A stretch of 64,000 nt of DNA from Flavilitoribacter nigricans DSM 23189 = NBRC 102662 (GCF_002646595.1 NZ_PDUD01000049.1:34083-98082), one strand, 5' to 3'. Positions 18,566 to 28,400 are shown, counted from the first letter of the stretch. Notes: a model not told the origin generated them from the sequence alone. Program-made: numbers and translations.

Positions 18566-18616
18566 AGCGTGAAGTTACAAGCTTTCCTTAAATTCGAGCC
18601 GGACAGCAAAATAACA

Positions 18617-19312
18617 ATGATGGCAAAAATCTTAGCTTGGAGTGTACATGTATTCACGGCCAGCGGTTTACTTTCGGCCTTTATGGCCATAATAGCGATC
18701 GATGCGGGCAATTTCCGGGAAGCCATGTTGTGGCTCTTTTTGTGTCTGCTCATCGATGGAGTAGACGGTACTTTTGCCAGAATGTTTCGGGTGACGGAGG
18801 TGTTGCCTCACGTAAAAGGACAAACGATCGACTACGTGATCGATTTTGCGACCTACGCCATTATCCCGGCCTACTTTTTTTACAGTGCCGAACTGGTGCC
18901 GGCTCCCTGGGACCTCTATCTCACTTTTGCCATCTTACTCGTATCGGCCCTGTACTACGGTCTGGACGGTATGGTTTCCGACGGCATGCATTTCGTCGGC
19001 TTTCCGGTGATGTGGAACATGGTGGTCCTTTTTCTGTATTTCATCTTTGATTTTTCTCCCTGGGGCAATGCCATACTCATTCTGGCTTTTGCCATATTAC
19101 ATTTTGTGCCCATCAAATTCGCCTATCCCAGTCGGGCCCGCCGGTTCAAATGGGTGATTTTAATCAATACCATATTATGCCTGATCAGTGTATTTTTGGC
19201 GGTATGGCTATACCCCGAACGGCCGCTCTGGATCTGGTGGGTGTCCGTCCTGACGGTTTCGATCTACGGACTGATCGCGGTGTTGGAAACCTACATTCTA
19301 CCGGAAGCGTGA
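18617..19312 (+). CDS. pcs: Phosphatidylcholine synthase (CDP-alcohol phosphatidyltransferase)
   Basis: 231-residue inner-membrane enzyme predicted to condense choline with CDP-diacylglycerol to give phosphatidylcholine and CMP. The full CDP-alcohol phosphotransferase motif is present: D47-x2-D50-G51-x2-A54-R55-x12-G68-x3-D72-x3-D76 (IDGVDGTFAR ... GQTIDYVIDFATY). The TEVLPHVKGQTIDYVIDF wording is typical of Pcs rather than of PgsA or PssA. Six or so membrane helices. The open frame runs upstream to 17594 but only as antisense to the symporter; the ATG at 18617 (or the next codon) is the true start. Divergent from the choline-type symporter, with 51 nt between them. Confidence 0.88.
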   Translation: MMAKILAWSVHVFTASGLLSAFMAIIAIDAGNFREAMLWLFLCLLIDGVDGTFARMFRVTEVLPHVKGQTIDYVIDFATYAIIPAYFFYSAELVPAPWDLYLTFAILLVSALYYGLDGMVSDGMHFVGFPVMWNMVVLFLYFIFDFSPWGNAILILAFAILHFVPIKFAYPSRARRFKWVILINTILCLISVFLAVWLYPERPLWIWWVSVLTVSIYGLIAVLETYILPEA

Positions 19313-19414
19313 CGAATCCTTCGTCTGGCCCGGAAATATCCGCAAAGTAGCTAAACTGTTGGCGGGGCGCTACTGTTGCCAATGATAACTAACCAAATAT
19401 AAAACATACTTGCA

Positions 19415-20434
19415 ATGGAAGAAATACTGGATACCATACGCTCCTGGGAAAAGCAAGGGCTGGATTATGCCGTGGCCACCGTTATTCAAACCTGGGGCTC
19501 CGCTCCCCGTCCGGTAGGTTCAGTGATGGCTATTTCCGAGAACCTGGATATGGCCGGTAGTGTGAGCGGCGGTTGCGTGGAAGGTGCTGTGGTTAAGGAA
19601 GCAAAAAGTGTGATGGAAAGCGGTCGGCCGAAGACTCTGGCCTTCGGTGTGAGCAACGATCAGGCCTGGTCGGTAGGTCTGACCTGCGGCGGTAAGGTGA
19701 CCGTTTTTCTGGAACCGGTAAGTCGCCAGCAAGCACTTAATCAAAAGCTTTTTTCCTGTCTGGAAGGGCACGAGCCCTGTATCCTCGTCAGTCACCTGCA
19801 GAACGAAAAGCTGGAGCGTAGTCTGGTCTTTCCCGACGGCAGCCAAATGGGAAGCACCGTGCCGGAAGAAGTGGCGGAAGAAGCCCTGGATGCCTACCGC
19901 AGCCGAAAAAGCCGGCAGGCCGAGCTGGGATCGGGCAATTGGTTCATTCGGATCTATCCGCGTCCGAGCCGCCTGCTCATCATTGGTGCGGCGCACATTG
20001 CGGTGGATCTGGTCCACCTGGCGCATTATTTTGGGTTCGAACCCATCGTGATCGATCCGCGCGGTATCTTCACCGACCGGACGGTTTTCAGCACGCCTCC
20101 GAAGGAATTGATCCGGGACTGGCCCGCGGAGGTGCTTCCGAATTACGATTTCGATGCCTATACCTACGCCGTTTTGCTGAGCCACGATCCGAAGATCGAC
20201 GATCAGGCGCTACATTTGCTGCTGGATTCGGATATTGCCTATATCGGCGCGTTGGGGAGCAGCCGTACCCACGCCAAGCGGGTGGCCCGCCTGCAGAAAG
20301 CCGGTTTCAGTGAAGATGCGATCGCCCGGATACACGGGCCCATTGGCGTCAATATCAGCGCCCGCTCCGCCCGGGAGATCGCCCTGAGCATTATTGCCGA
20401 GCTGATCAAGGTGAAAAACGGAGGAGCAATTTGA
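19415..20434 (+). CDS. XdhC/CoxF-family molybdenum cofactor maturation protein
   Basis: 339 residues. The N-terminal XdhC domain has AVATVIQTWGSAPRPVGSVM and SGGCVEGAVV (Cys in the conserved GGCVE). The C-terminal Rossmann domain has RLLIIGAAHIAVDLVHLA, VIDPRGIFT and ALGSSRTHAKR, with HGPIGVNISARSAREIALSI near the end. XdhC proteins bind and sulfurate molybdenum cofactor for insertion into xanthine dehydrogenase-type hydroxylases. No such hydroxylase or cofactor gene lies in this window, so the client must be encoded elsewhere. Ends 10 nt before a convergent gene. Confidence 0.9.
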   Translation: MEEILDTIRSWEKQGLDYAVATVIQTWGSAPRPVGSVMAISENLDMAGSVSGGCVEGAVVKEAKSVMESGRPKTLAFGVSNDQAWSVGLTCGGKVTVFLEPVSRQQALNQKLFSCLEGHEPCILVSHLQNEKLERSLVFPDGSQMGSTVPEEVAEEALDAYRSRKSRQAELGSGNWFIRIYPRPSRLLIIGAAHIAVDLVHLAHYFGFEPIVIDPRGIFTDRTVFSTPPKELIRDWPAEVLPNYDFDAYTYAVLLSHDPKIDDQALHLLLDSDIAYIGALGSSRTHAKRVARLQKAGFSEDAIARIHGPIGVNISARSAREIALSIIAELIKVKNGGAI

Positions 20435-20444
20435 AATTGATATC

Positions 20445-21002
20445 TTAAACGCTTAATTTCCTCAATTTAGTAAGGCGCATTCGATGGTGTCGTTGCAGAA
20501 GAATTGGATAAAAATTTCCTAGAAAATTGATAGATGCGGTAGCGATCGCCAAAAGATAATGCTCACGGAATAAAAAGAAAACGGCTACACCATTTAGAAT
20601 GATGAAGGGCAAAAGGTGACCAAATTCGGATTTCTTGCTTTTTGTCCAAAGCTGATCCATCCCTTCTTTTCTGCCATTAAAATAACCTTTACGCTGTTCC
20701 TGATTGCGCCACAGTGTGGCCAATAAGATTTTTCGGAAAGTCTCCACGCCTAAACGATCGAACCAGGACTTCAAAACATCGGGAGAGTGGATCTGGTAAT
20801 AAGCTTCCGGTAATAGATTTTGGGTAGGAAGCACAAATCCGGGAAAAGCAAATATTCCCGTAATAAACATATTGATTATCCACGCCAGAAAAATGGTCAG
20901 CAGAAAGGAATTGATGCTTACCTGTCCCAGATGGCCAACCAGCTTGTAGGACTGCCAGATCAAAAACAGAGACAGCGTTATAAAGGAAATCTTTTTTAGC
21001 AT
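20445..21002 (-). CDS. Probable CrtO-like (glycosyl-diaponeurosporenoate) acyltransferase family membrane protein
   Basis: 185 residues with membrane segments at about 3-20, 30-55 and 135-170. The C-terminal stretch NFYPILLQRHHRMRLTKLRK and the preceding KSKKSEFGHLLP resemble the end of Staphylococcus aureus CrtO (NVPIIIVQRYNRPRLTQL, with an ETKRAELIHW segment before it), the acyltransferase that finishes staphyloxanthin. I infer an integral-membrane acyltransferase of that family acting on a glycosylated lipid or carotenoid. No other carotenoid gene is near. Start placed at ATG 21002; the frame also has a TTG two codons upstream. Moderate confidence because the match is from memory and short. 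Confidence 0.55.
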   Translation of the reverse strand: MLKKISFITLSLFLIWQSYKLVGHLGQVSINSFLLTIFLAWIINMFITGIFAFPGFVLPTQNLLPEAYYQIHSPDVLKSWFDRLGVETFRKILLATLWRNQEQRKGYFNGRKEGMDQLWTKSKKSEFGHLLPFIILNGVAVFFLFREHYLLAIATASINFLGNFYPILLQRHHRMRLTKLRKLSV

Positions 21003-21093
21003 TTCCAAAAATTACGGTTTTGTCAGTAACCTATCGGTTTCTGGTAGTATAAAAGTATATACATTTTATTTAACTCAAAAACCCATATTCTAA

Positions 21094-21429
21094 ATGTCTT
21101 CATTTTTGAAGTTTTCCGCTTTCTTATTGATCACTTTTACTATCACCCTGAGCACTGCCTGCAGTAAGGACAATCCGGGGCCCGGCGGTTGTGCCGCTAA
21201 TTTTAACTGGACCGTGGAATTGCAGGATGAGGCAAACGTTCTGAGCAACGCTGCCCAGGCCTACGCACAGGACCCGACTACAGAAAATTGCAATACCTAT
21301 AAGGATGCCTATCAGGATTACCTGGATGCAGCCGAGGACATTGATTTCTGTGTACCGGCGGCGGATCAGGCTGCGTACGATGCAGCTATCGAAGATGCAC
21401 GGGATAGTCTGGATGACCTCCAGTGTTAA
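21094..21429 (+). CDS. Small lipoprotein, unknown function
   Basis: 111 residues. Signal peptide with lipobox LSTAC (acylated Cys23), then a short Gly/Pro linker and an all-helical acidic domain with Cys at about 33, 67, 89 and 111 spaced to allow two disulfides (ENCNTYKDAYQDYLDAAED, IDFCVPAADQ, final LQC). It resembles small Saprospiria lipoproteins with paired helices; no function is known. It has its own intrinsic terminator at 21458. Confidence 0.75.
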   Translation: MSSFLKFSAFLLITFTITLSTACSKDNPGPGGCAANFNWTVELQDEANVLSNAAQAYAQDPTTENCNTYKDAYQDYLDAAEDIDFCVPAADQAAYDAAIEDARDSLDDLQC

Positions 21430-21457
21430 TCTGAAGTTTTAGCAAATTGAAAATAAT

Positions 21458-21492
21458 AGCCGGTCAGCCTTGGTTGATCGGCTTATTTTTTT
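21458..21492 (+). terminator. Intrinsic terminator after the small lipoprotein gene
   Basis: 9-bp stem (21458-21466 with 21475-21483, one G-U pair, 8-nt loop) followed by TATTTTTTT. Confidence 0.75.
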
Positions 21493-21550
21493 GGTCCCGG
21501 TAATCGGGACGTTGCTCGAAAAGACGCTGTTCTTCCTTTGATCTTTTATG

Positions 21551-21558
21551 TATTTTTG
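21551..21558 (+). promoter_or_regulatory. -7 promoter element for the patatin/Omp85 gene
   Basis: TATTTTTG, an exact TAnnTTTG match, with no clear -33 element. It lies inside the longest open frame (from 21548), which supports ATG 21587 as the real start. Confidence 0.35.
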
Positions 21559-21586
21559 GAGAACACCTACGCATTTCAGATTACCG

Positions 21587-23863
21587 ATGAAATATCGCCT
21601 GTTATTCTTCTTCCTATGGGGCTTCCTGCCATTTTATTTAACACCTGTACTGCGGGCCCAAACTCCTGATACTACGCTCCGGACCCCGGAGCGACCCAGG
21701 ATCGGCCTGGTACTCAGTGGTGGCGGCGCCAAGGGAATGGCCCACATCGGCGTGCTGAAAGTGCTGGAGGAAGTAGGGATCCGGCCGGATTTTATTACCG
21801 GCACCAGCATGGGAAGTATCATTGGTGGCCTCTACGCGATCGGCTACCGGGCGGATAGCCTGGAGCGTCTGATCCTGGACCAAAACTGGTCCGAGGTACT
21901 GAGTGACCGCATGCCTCTGCAGAATGTCATCTTCGAAGAAAAACCCTTTTTTGAAAATCAGCTGGCCGAATTCGATATCGGCAACTGGCAATTTAAGGTG
22001 CCCAGCGGCCTCAACCAGGGGCAGCAGATCTCCAAGCTACTGAGCCGCCTGACCCTGCCGGCCATGGAAGAGTCAGATTTTCGGAAATTCCCCATTCCTT
22101 TTGTGTGCAACGGGTCGGATATGATCAGTGGTAAATCGGTGGTCCTGGAAGAAGGAGACCTGGCGAAAGCCATGCGGACCAGTATGGCGATCCCGACCGT
22201 TTTCACCCCCATCCGGAGTGAGGAACAGGTGCTGGTCGACGGTGGCCTGGTGCACAATTTTGCCGTGCGCGAGATCGTGGACATGGGAGCGGATATTGTG
22301 ATCGGCGTTTATACCGGCCGGCAGAAAGCGGCTCCGGAACACATGGACGGCTTGTCCGATGTACTGTTGCAGTCCTTCTTTCTGATGGGCATCGAGGATG
22401 CGGAAAAACAAATGGATCTGATCGATATCTACATCGAACCGGACCTACGCAACTATAGCGCCTCCCAGTTTTACGAGGCCGATTCCATTATGTACATGGG
22501 CGAACTGGCGGCCCGCCGGGCGTTGCCGCAGTTGCGGCAACTGGCCGATTCGCTGCGGCAATATGCAATTCCGTCGGAGGTCCCCGCTCTGGAATCTCCT
22601 GATCCTCTGGTCATCCACCGGGTGGATGTACAGGGAAACGAACGCCTCACCGGATATGAGATCACCGGCCGCTTCGATATCCGGATGGCCAAACCGATCA
22701 CCGTAGACGATATCGACGCGGGGATCGACCGGCTGTTCGGGACCAATGCCTTCGAAAAGGTGACTTACCGGGTGCAACGGGAAGGGGATCGAAATTTTCT
22801 GACCCTCGATGTACAGGAGAAATCCCAGGCCATTCTCAAGGCAGCGATCAATTACGACAGTTACCACGAGGCCGGCTTTCTGCTGGGGCTCATCCGCCGC
22901 AACCTCTGGCTGCCGGCATCCCGTTTGGTGGTGGTGACCAAACTGGCGGACAACTACCGCCTCAACGCAAATTACCTGAAGTACGTCAGCCGCAACCAAC
23001 GGGCCTCCCTGGCGGCGGAGTTTCGCGTCAATCGCGATGAACTACCCTTCTACCAGAAAGGCATCACCGTGCAGGAATTTAAATTGACGGAATCCGTTTT
23101 CGATGTGGGCTGGCAGTATCGATTTGGGCACAATGTACTTTTTTCCACCGGTGTGCAGCGGGAACGTCTGGTGTTTCAACCCCGTTCCGGGATTGATCCG
23201 GGCTTCAGAAAACTGGTCTTTACGAATCATCTGGTATACGGCGGTCTGGACATCAATTCGCTGGATCGCAATATCTTTCCCCGTAGGGGCGTGCAAATGC
23301 AGGCCCGGGGCAAACTGGTGAACAACAGCCGTTTTCGCCTGACTGAACCCAATGTGAATATCCCGTTTAACCCGGATACACTTTTTAGTTTTGATCCCTA
23401 CTTCAAGCTGAGTCTGCAGCTTAACAGCTTTATTCCGGTGCACAGCAAGGCTTCCATCGTGTTTCGGACTTTTGCGGGCTATATCTGGAACCCCAAAGAC
23501 AACTTCGTGGATTTCTTTCTGGTAGGTGCTCCGGAGCGATTGGGGCAACGCCACATTCCCTTTCTGGGGCTGGAGGCTAATGAGCAGGTAGCAGCCGCAG
23601 CTTTTGGTGGTAGTCTGGGCTGGCAGCAGTTCGTCAGCCGGGCGTTGATGTTCCGACTGGAAACCAATTTCGGCTTTTTCCAGTCGCCCGATAACCTGCA
23701 GATACCCCGGGATCGCAATATCCCACTTTGGGGTTTTGGGGCTACGATTGGCTATCAGTCTTTTCTCGGCCCAATTACTTTAACCTTTTCGTTGCCTCTG
23801 AAAACGGATGGTACGGTACAGCCGGGGGTGAAATCTTTTTTGTCGATTGGGCATCGGTTTTGA
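21587..23863 (+). CDS. Patatin-like phospholipase fused to POTRA and Omp85-type barrel
   Basis: 758 residues. Signal peptide to about residue 24; patatin domain ~38-320 with the oxyanion motif GLVLSGGGAKG, nucleophile Ser74 in GTSMGS and catalytic Asp218 in VDGG. One POTRA-like domain follows (~355-425, HRVDVQGNERLTGYEITGRF), then a 16-strand barrel to the C-terminus (final SIGHRF). This is the type Vd-like layout of PlpD/FplA, in which the phospholipase is exposed or retained in the outer membrane. Substrates are probably glycerophospholipids, inferred from the family. The start was chosen over 21548 because it gives a proper signal peptide and clears the -7 element. Confidence 0.9.
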   Translation: MKYRLLFFFLWGFLPFYLTPVLRAQTPDTTLRTPERPRIGLVLSGGGAKGMAHIGVLKVLEEVGIRPDFITGTSMGSIIGGLYAIGYRADSLERLILDQNWSEVLSDRMPLQNVIFEEKPFFENQLAEFDIGNWQFKVPSGLNQGQQISKLLSRLTLPAMEESDFRKFPIPFVCNGSDMISGKSVVLEEGDLAKAMRTSMAIPTVFTPIRSEEQVLVDGGLVHNFAVREIVDMGADIVIGVYTGRQKAAPEHMDGLSDVLLQSFFLMGIEDAEKQMDLIDIYIEPDLRNYSASQFYEADSIMYMGELAARRALPQLRQLADSLRQYAIPSEVPALESPDPLVIHRVDVQGNERLTGYEITGRFDIRMAKPITVDDIDAGIDRLFGTNAFEKVTYRVQREGDRNFLTLDVQEKSQAILKAAINYDSYHEAGFLLGLIRRNLWLPASRLVVVTKLADNYRLNANYLKYVSRNQRASLAAEFRVNRDELPFYQKGITVQEFKLTESVFDVGWQYRFGHNVLFSTGVQRERLVFQPRSGIDPGFRKLVFTNHLVYGGLDINSLDRNIFPRRGVQMQARGKLVNNSRFRLTEPNVNIPFNPDTLFSFDPYFKLSLQLNSFIPVHSKASIVFRTFAGYIWNPKDNFVDFFLVGAPERLGQRHIPFLGLEANEQVAAAAFGGSLGWQQFVSRALMFRLETNFGFFQSPDNLQIPRDRNIPLWGFGATIGYQSFLGPITLTFSLPLKTDGTVQPGVKSFLSIGHRF

Positions 23864-23953
23864 GGGGGAGATGCGAGGGGTCAGGGTTGGGAGGTGTCAG
23901 GTGTCAGGGTTTGGGGAGTGAGGGTTGAGAGGTGTCAGGTGTCAGGGGAGGGT
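23864..23953 (+). repeat. G-rich degenerate repeat tract (C-rich on minus), locus 1
   Basis: About 90 bp with at least nine runs of three or more G. It contains two copies of the 18-mer gaggtgtcaggtgtcagg at 23891 and 23929, a 38-bp period. It is related to the tract at 39831-39936. On the minus strand it reads as C-rich and G-poor, just after the hairpin that follows the cytochrome gene. Confidence 0.75.
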
Positions 23954-23984
23954 TCCGGGTAACTTTGAGGGGCTACCCGGAACC
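23951..23984 (-). terminator. Gene-end hairpin downstream of the cytochrome c gene
   Basis: Perfect 11-bp inverted repeat (23951-23961 with 23974-23984, 12-nt loop), 46 nt past the cytochrome stop and between convergent genes. No T-run in either direction. On the minus strand it is followed by a C-rich repeat tract. Confidence 0.5.
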
Positions 23985-24030
23985 GGTTGAATTAGTTTCG
24001 ATGAATGATCGTTCTGCACGAATGCGGTGA

Positions 24031-25041
24031 TCAATCCATTTTGGCTTCTTTTTCTTCGAATACCCGTTCCACCTCGTTCTCGACCGGCGGGATGGTCTGC
24101 AGGTAGGCAAAAATGGCGCCTACTTCGTAATCGGTGAGCAGGGCGTAGGGGGCCATTGGGTACCTTAACTTCGGTTCGCCTTGCTTGATCCCGCTTTTGA
24201 CCGCCAGGATGAATTCCGCTTCGGTCCAGTCGCCGATGCCGGTGGGATGGGGGGTGAGGTTGGCGGTTGGGACGACCTCGCCTTCTAAGTTCAGGGTCGG
24301 GTTTCCACCGCCGAAATAACCGGCGCTCTGGGTAGGTTCCAGAAAGTCGTTGGTTTTGAAATCCGCCGAATGGCAGGAATAGCAATCCAGGTTGTGGGCC
24401 AGATACTTACCCAGTTCGACCTTATTGGTAGTATCGGGCATTTCGATCCGGTTTTCCGGTAGTGGGAACGGTTTCCAGGCTATGTTACAGAGCAACTTGG
24501 TCAGGAAACCTACCTCGCTGGGTTGATCCGGCTTATTGATCGCGGCCACTATCGGATCATCGGATTTCAGGAACGAGATGATCGCATGGATATCCTCATC
24601 GGCCATGAGCGGCAACTTGGCCATATAGGGCGGTGCGTACTGGCCATCCTTTTTGATGCCGGTACGCAACAGGTACATGAGTTCTCCCGGCGTCCAGTCG
24701 CCGATACCGTATTCCTTATCCTGGGTGATATTCTGCGAATAGATGGTGCCGAATTCCGCCGGAGCATCTTTCATTTGCGCTCCGGTCAGTTGCCCGGTCT
24801 CGGGGTCCCGGTGGCAGCCTGCACATAAAGTGAGGGTAAGTTTTTTACCACGGGCAATGCTTTCCGGCGTGCTGTTCAGCTGATAATCCGGAATATTTAC
24901 TTCGTAGGAGGGGATGCCCCGGTAATTGATGGTAAACCCGCCGATCAGAGCCAGCACTACAATGACGCCGAGCGCAATTCCTCCGTACTTTAATCCTTTC
25001 TTCAGGTGAGCTTTGGTAATTTTGAAGTTTGGTTTTTTCAT
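24031..25041 (-). CDS. Membrane-anchored diheme cytochrome c
   Basis: 336 residues. One N-terminal membrane anchor (about 18-40, GGIALGVIVVLALIGG) followed by two class I cytochrome c domains, with heme attachment sites CAGCH (73-77) and CYSCH (220-224). Each half repeats the ...GIGDWT(P/E)(G/A)E... pattern with a Met-containing loop (PPYMAKLP; RYPMAPY) likely to give the distal heme ligand. This layout is found in Bacteroidota cytochromes that shuttle electrons in the periplasm. No partner dehydrogenase is adjacent. Start at ATG 25041 rather than the upstream GTG at 25080, since the conserved Lys-rich N-terminus begins there. Confidence 0.9.
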   Translation of the reverse strand: MKKPNFKITKAHLKKGLKYGGIALGVIVVLALIGGFTINYRGIPSYEVNIPDYQLNSTPESIARGKKLTLTLCAGCHRDPETGQLTGAQMKDAPAEFGTIYSQNITQDKEYGIGDWTPGELMYLLRTGIKKDGQYAPPYMAKLPLMADEDIHAIISFLKSDDPIVAAINKPDQPSEVGFLTKLLCNIAWKPFPLPENRIEMPDTTNKVELGKYLAHNLDCYSCHSADFKTNDFLEPTQSAGYFGGGNPTLNLEGEVVPTANLTPHPTGIGDWTEAEFILAVKSGIKQGEPKLRYPMAPYALLTDYEVGAIFAYLQTIPPVENEVERVFEEKEAKMD

Positions 25042-25429
25042 GTAATAGTATGTTATAGGTGTACAAATCTTAAGCACCACCAGTCCGGGAAAACCGGTTG
25101 GCAGGGAGGGGCGTTATTCTTCAAAAAAGGCGGTGGTTGTAGATAAAAGGCCCGTTTCATGCCCGAAGGCAACTGTGGGAGGCTTTGGAATTGAGACGGG
25201 AAATTAAGAAAATTCCATAAAAAAATATAATTGCGATTTAGCGTGGTGAGGCGGATACTGCTTAAAACCACCCGTTTTTCCTGCTTAATTTAGCCATTGG
25301 GAGAACGAATAAATAAAAAAAGTGCCGGTCCACCCGGGACCGGCACTGCCAAAATAATTCCTTCAAAGTACCCTATCAAATATCTTGATGATACCGCTTC
25401 CTGCCATACAAATTGCAGGAAGCACTTAC
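25042..25429. other. 388-bp intergenic region before the cytochrome c gene
   Basis: Contains the upstream region of the cytochrome gene and the terminator of the giant T9SS gene (25315-25347). The remaining sequence includes an A-rich segment around 25220-25240 and only ORFs that look random. No promoter with an exact -7 element was found. Confidence 0.5.
25315..25347 (-). terminator. Intrinsic terminator of the giant T9SS repeat gene
   Basis: Perfect 11-bp stem (25321-25331 with 25337-25347, 5-nt loop). Read leftward it is followed by six T (25320-25315), then a TATTT-like stretch. It lies 82 nt past the stop at 25430. Confidence 0.85.
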
Positions 25430-28400
25430 CTAATTCACTTTCACTACTTTCCGGCTGATGGTGTATTTGCCCAACTGGATCCGAAGCATATAGATGCCCG
25501 AAGGCAGATCCTGCAGGTTGATACGATTTTTACCCGCTACCTCAATGCCCGTCGGATTACCGTAGCCGTCCAGGATCCGGATCTTTTCGATCGGATAGTT
25601 GAAACGGGTAGTGATCAATACTTCGCCGGAGGTAGGGTTGGGGAAAATATTCAGCGAGGCGTTGAGGTCGATATAACCGATCTCGGGCTTCAGCTCTTCG
25701 GTAAACTCCACCTTGGTGGGAATGCCGTTCACCGGTACCCGATCCTCATTAGCCCGGATCGCTACTACCTCGGTAATCTCGACGACGGTATGTTTGCCGG
25801 CAATATCGTCAATGGCTCCGATCAGGGAGGCGATTGCTCCGTAACCGCCTACATTCACCTTATTGATCCGGGTAAGGGCCACATCGATCCGGCCGGAGGC
25901 TTCCAGCGTCCGATCGAGCGTCAGCAGATCCTCACCGGTTTGTCCGAGCCAGCTTTCCGGATAGACTACTTCGATGCTGGCGGGGTCGATCACGGTCGGA
26001 TCGAAGGTGATGGTAAAAGCAATTCCGTAAATGTCTTCCACGGGTATTGCTTCCGTACCGAATACGATGGGTACCTGGAAGGTTCCTCCCACCGGAATGG
26101 GCGAACTGCTGGCCGCAAAATCGACGTATAGCGGCGGATCATTTTCGGTGGCGGGTACATCGGTAAATACCGGGAGCGGCCCGTGGACGAGGCCATAGTG
26201 CTCCATGATGGGCCCGCGATCGGCCCGGTCGATCCGTCCGTCGCCGTTGGCGTCCGCATGTTTGTAATTCAGATCACTGTCAAAATACTGATCGGACCAG
26301 TTTTCCGACTGCTGGGCTTCCCACTTGATCTCGGCATTGGTTCTCGGAGGGCCCTGTTGTCCGTAGGCCAGACCAATATTCAGGAGATCGATGTGGTTGG
26401 CGACGTTGTCCAGGTTGGTATCTCCCGGCCATACTTCGTCTTCTTTTTCCGTCTTGTCGTTACAGAAGTTATCCAGCACCCATTTGCCGCGGGACAGGAA
26501 GCCGAGCCGGTAGATCGCACCGCTGAAGACCATGCGACCGTTGCGGCCGTCATTACTGCTGGCCGTTACTTCAAGTTTGACACCGGGAGCAATAGCGGCC
26601 GGCAGATCAAGTGGGTGGGCGGCCGCTACCACCGGCTGATCATTGACCGCCAGCAGGACTTCGTTGCCGGTAAAGTAGTAATCCACACTGAGCTGCTGGA
26701 TCTCATAACCCGGAGCACTGATCATTGCTCCACTGTTATCGAGTAGCACCACCTGCCCGTTACCGGCGCTAAAGGCGGGGAAGGTGGAAGCCTTGGTCAC
26801 AAATACCGCACAGTCACAGTTGGCGGCATTGGCCGGTGCAAAGGATAATTGAAGCCCGTCTTCTTCATCAATGAGGTCTCCCGGATCGTAACCCGTTATG
26901 GGGCCGTAAGCGCCGGCCGGGGTCTGGTCCCACTCGGCACAGGCATCATTGTCACAGTATTGGGTACTGAGTTCGGCGCTACTTTGACAGAAGTACCCCA
27001 GATCGGTAACTTCAAAATACCAGTCGGTTGCGGCCTGACCGGGCAGTGGGCCGAGGGTGATCGGCAGATCGGTGTAGGCAAATTCCAGCACCTCCAGCGT
27101 ACCCCCCGCCGGGCCGTAAACCACCTGGAAGGTGTTGCTGACATTGTAGTAGTCAAAATCTAGATCGACCCAAAGCTCCCCGTCGTTTTCGCAGGGGGCG
27201 GCTTCTACCGTCAGTTCCGACAGGTAGCAGCAGGGAATACTGAATTCCGCCTTCTGGGCACAGGAAGGATTTTCGGAATCCCAGACGGCTACGATCAGCT
27301 CGCCGGATCCGGGTAGCTCCAGCGTTTTTTCCAGGGGAAGATCGGTATACAGGAACGAACCGACTACCTGATCCCCAATGGCCAGGGTAAAGCGGTCGCT
27401 ATCAGGATTTTCGTACTCGAAATCGAGATTGAGGACAAACGTCTTGCTGTTTTCGAGGCACTGTACAGAATAGTCCAGAGCTCCGATGCGGCAAGGCAGA
27501 CAGTCGATCGGGTCGATGGTCGTGAAATTACGGCAATCTGGCTTATCATTGTCGATCACTACGATCTCGTAGGTGGTCGTTCCGTCTCCCGCCAAAGGCC
27601 CGATGGTGTAAAAGTCTTGGCCATATTCGAAGGAGCCGAATTGCTGGCCATTGGTACGGATCGTAAAGCCGGAACTACCAACCTTATCGTAATCAAAAGC
27701 CACATCGACCATAAAGCCGCCGTCTGCGCCGCATTCGTGGGCTTCGGCAAACACCTCACCGATGGAACAGGGATTGCTGCAATCAACCGGGCCGAGCTCG
27801 TAATAGCCGTAGCAGGACGGATCGTCAATATCTATCACCAGAAAATCGTAAACCGTGCTGCCGTCACCGGCAAAGGGGCCCAGGGTGATAAAAGGCGCTT
27901 CGTAGCTGTACGGACCGGAAATCTGTCCGTTGGTAAAGACGTAGTAACCTTTGGCACCCGGATCCTGGATGTCAAATGAAAGGTCCACCAGGAACTGTCC
28001 GCCGATGCAGGGATAGCGTTCAATCTGCAGGTTGGAAATATTACAATCGTTACCGCCGCCGGGGCAATCGGGGGCACTGAAGTGAATATCCGCCGCGCAA
28101 TTGCCACTGATATCTTTGACGAGCAATTTCCATTCCAGGTCGATCAGGGCGTTGAAAGGACCGAGTTTCAGGGGGAGATCTTCGTAGGCAAAAATGCCGT
28201 ATTTCTCGTCGTTCAGAAACAACTGGAATTCCTGGGAAGTCCCTTCGTGCTGGAAATCAAGCTGGGTGTAGAATTGCTGACCATCATCGGTGCAGTAGGT
28301 TTCCACTAGGTGCAGCTCACCGATCTTACAGGCTCCGCCCGGGCAAACCGGTGCGGCCAGTTTGGCATCCGAAGCGCAGGGGGAGGAGTTGGTATTGGAA

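Noticed and set aside
17594..18616. Long upstream extension of the phosphatidylcholine synthase frame
   Set aside because: It is antisense to the symporter, Gln/Gly/Pro/Arg-rich like a shadow frame, and conserved Pcs sequence begins only at 18617.
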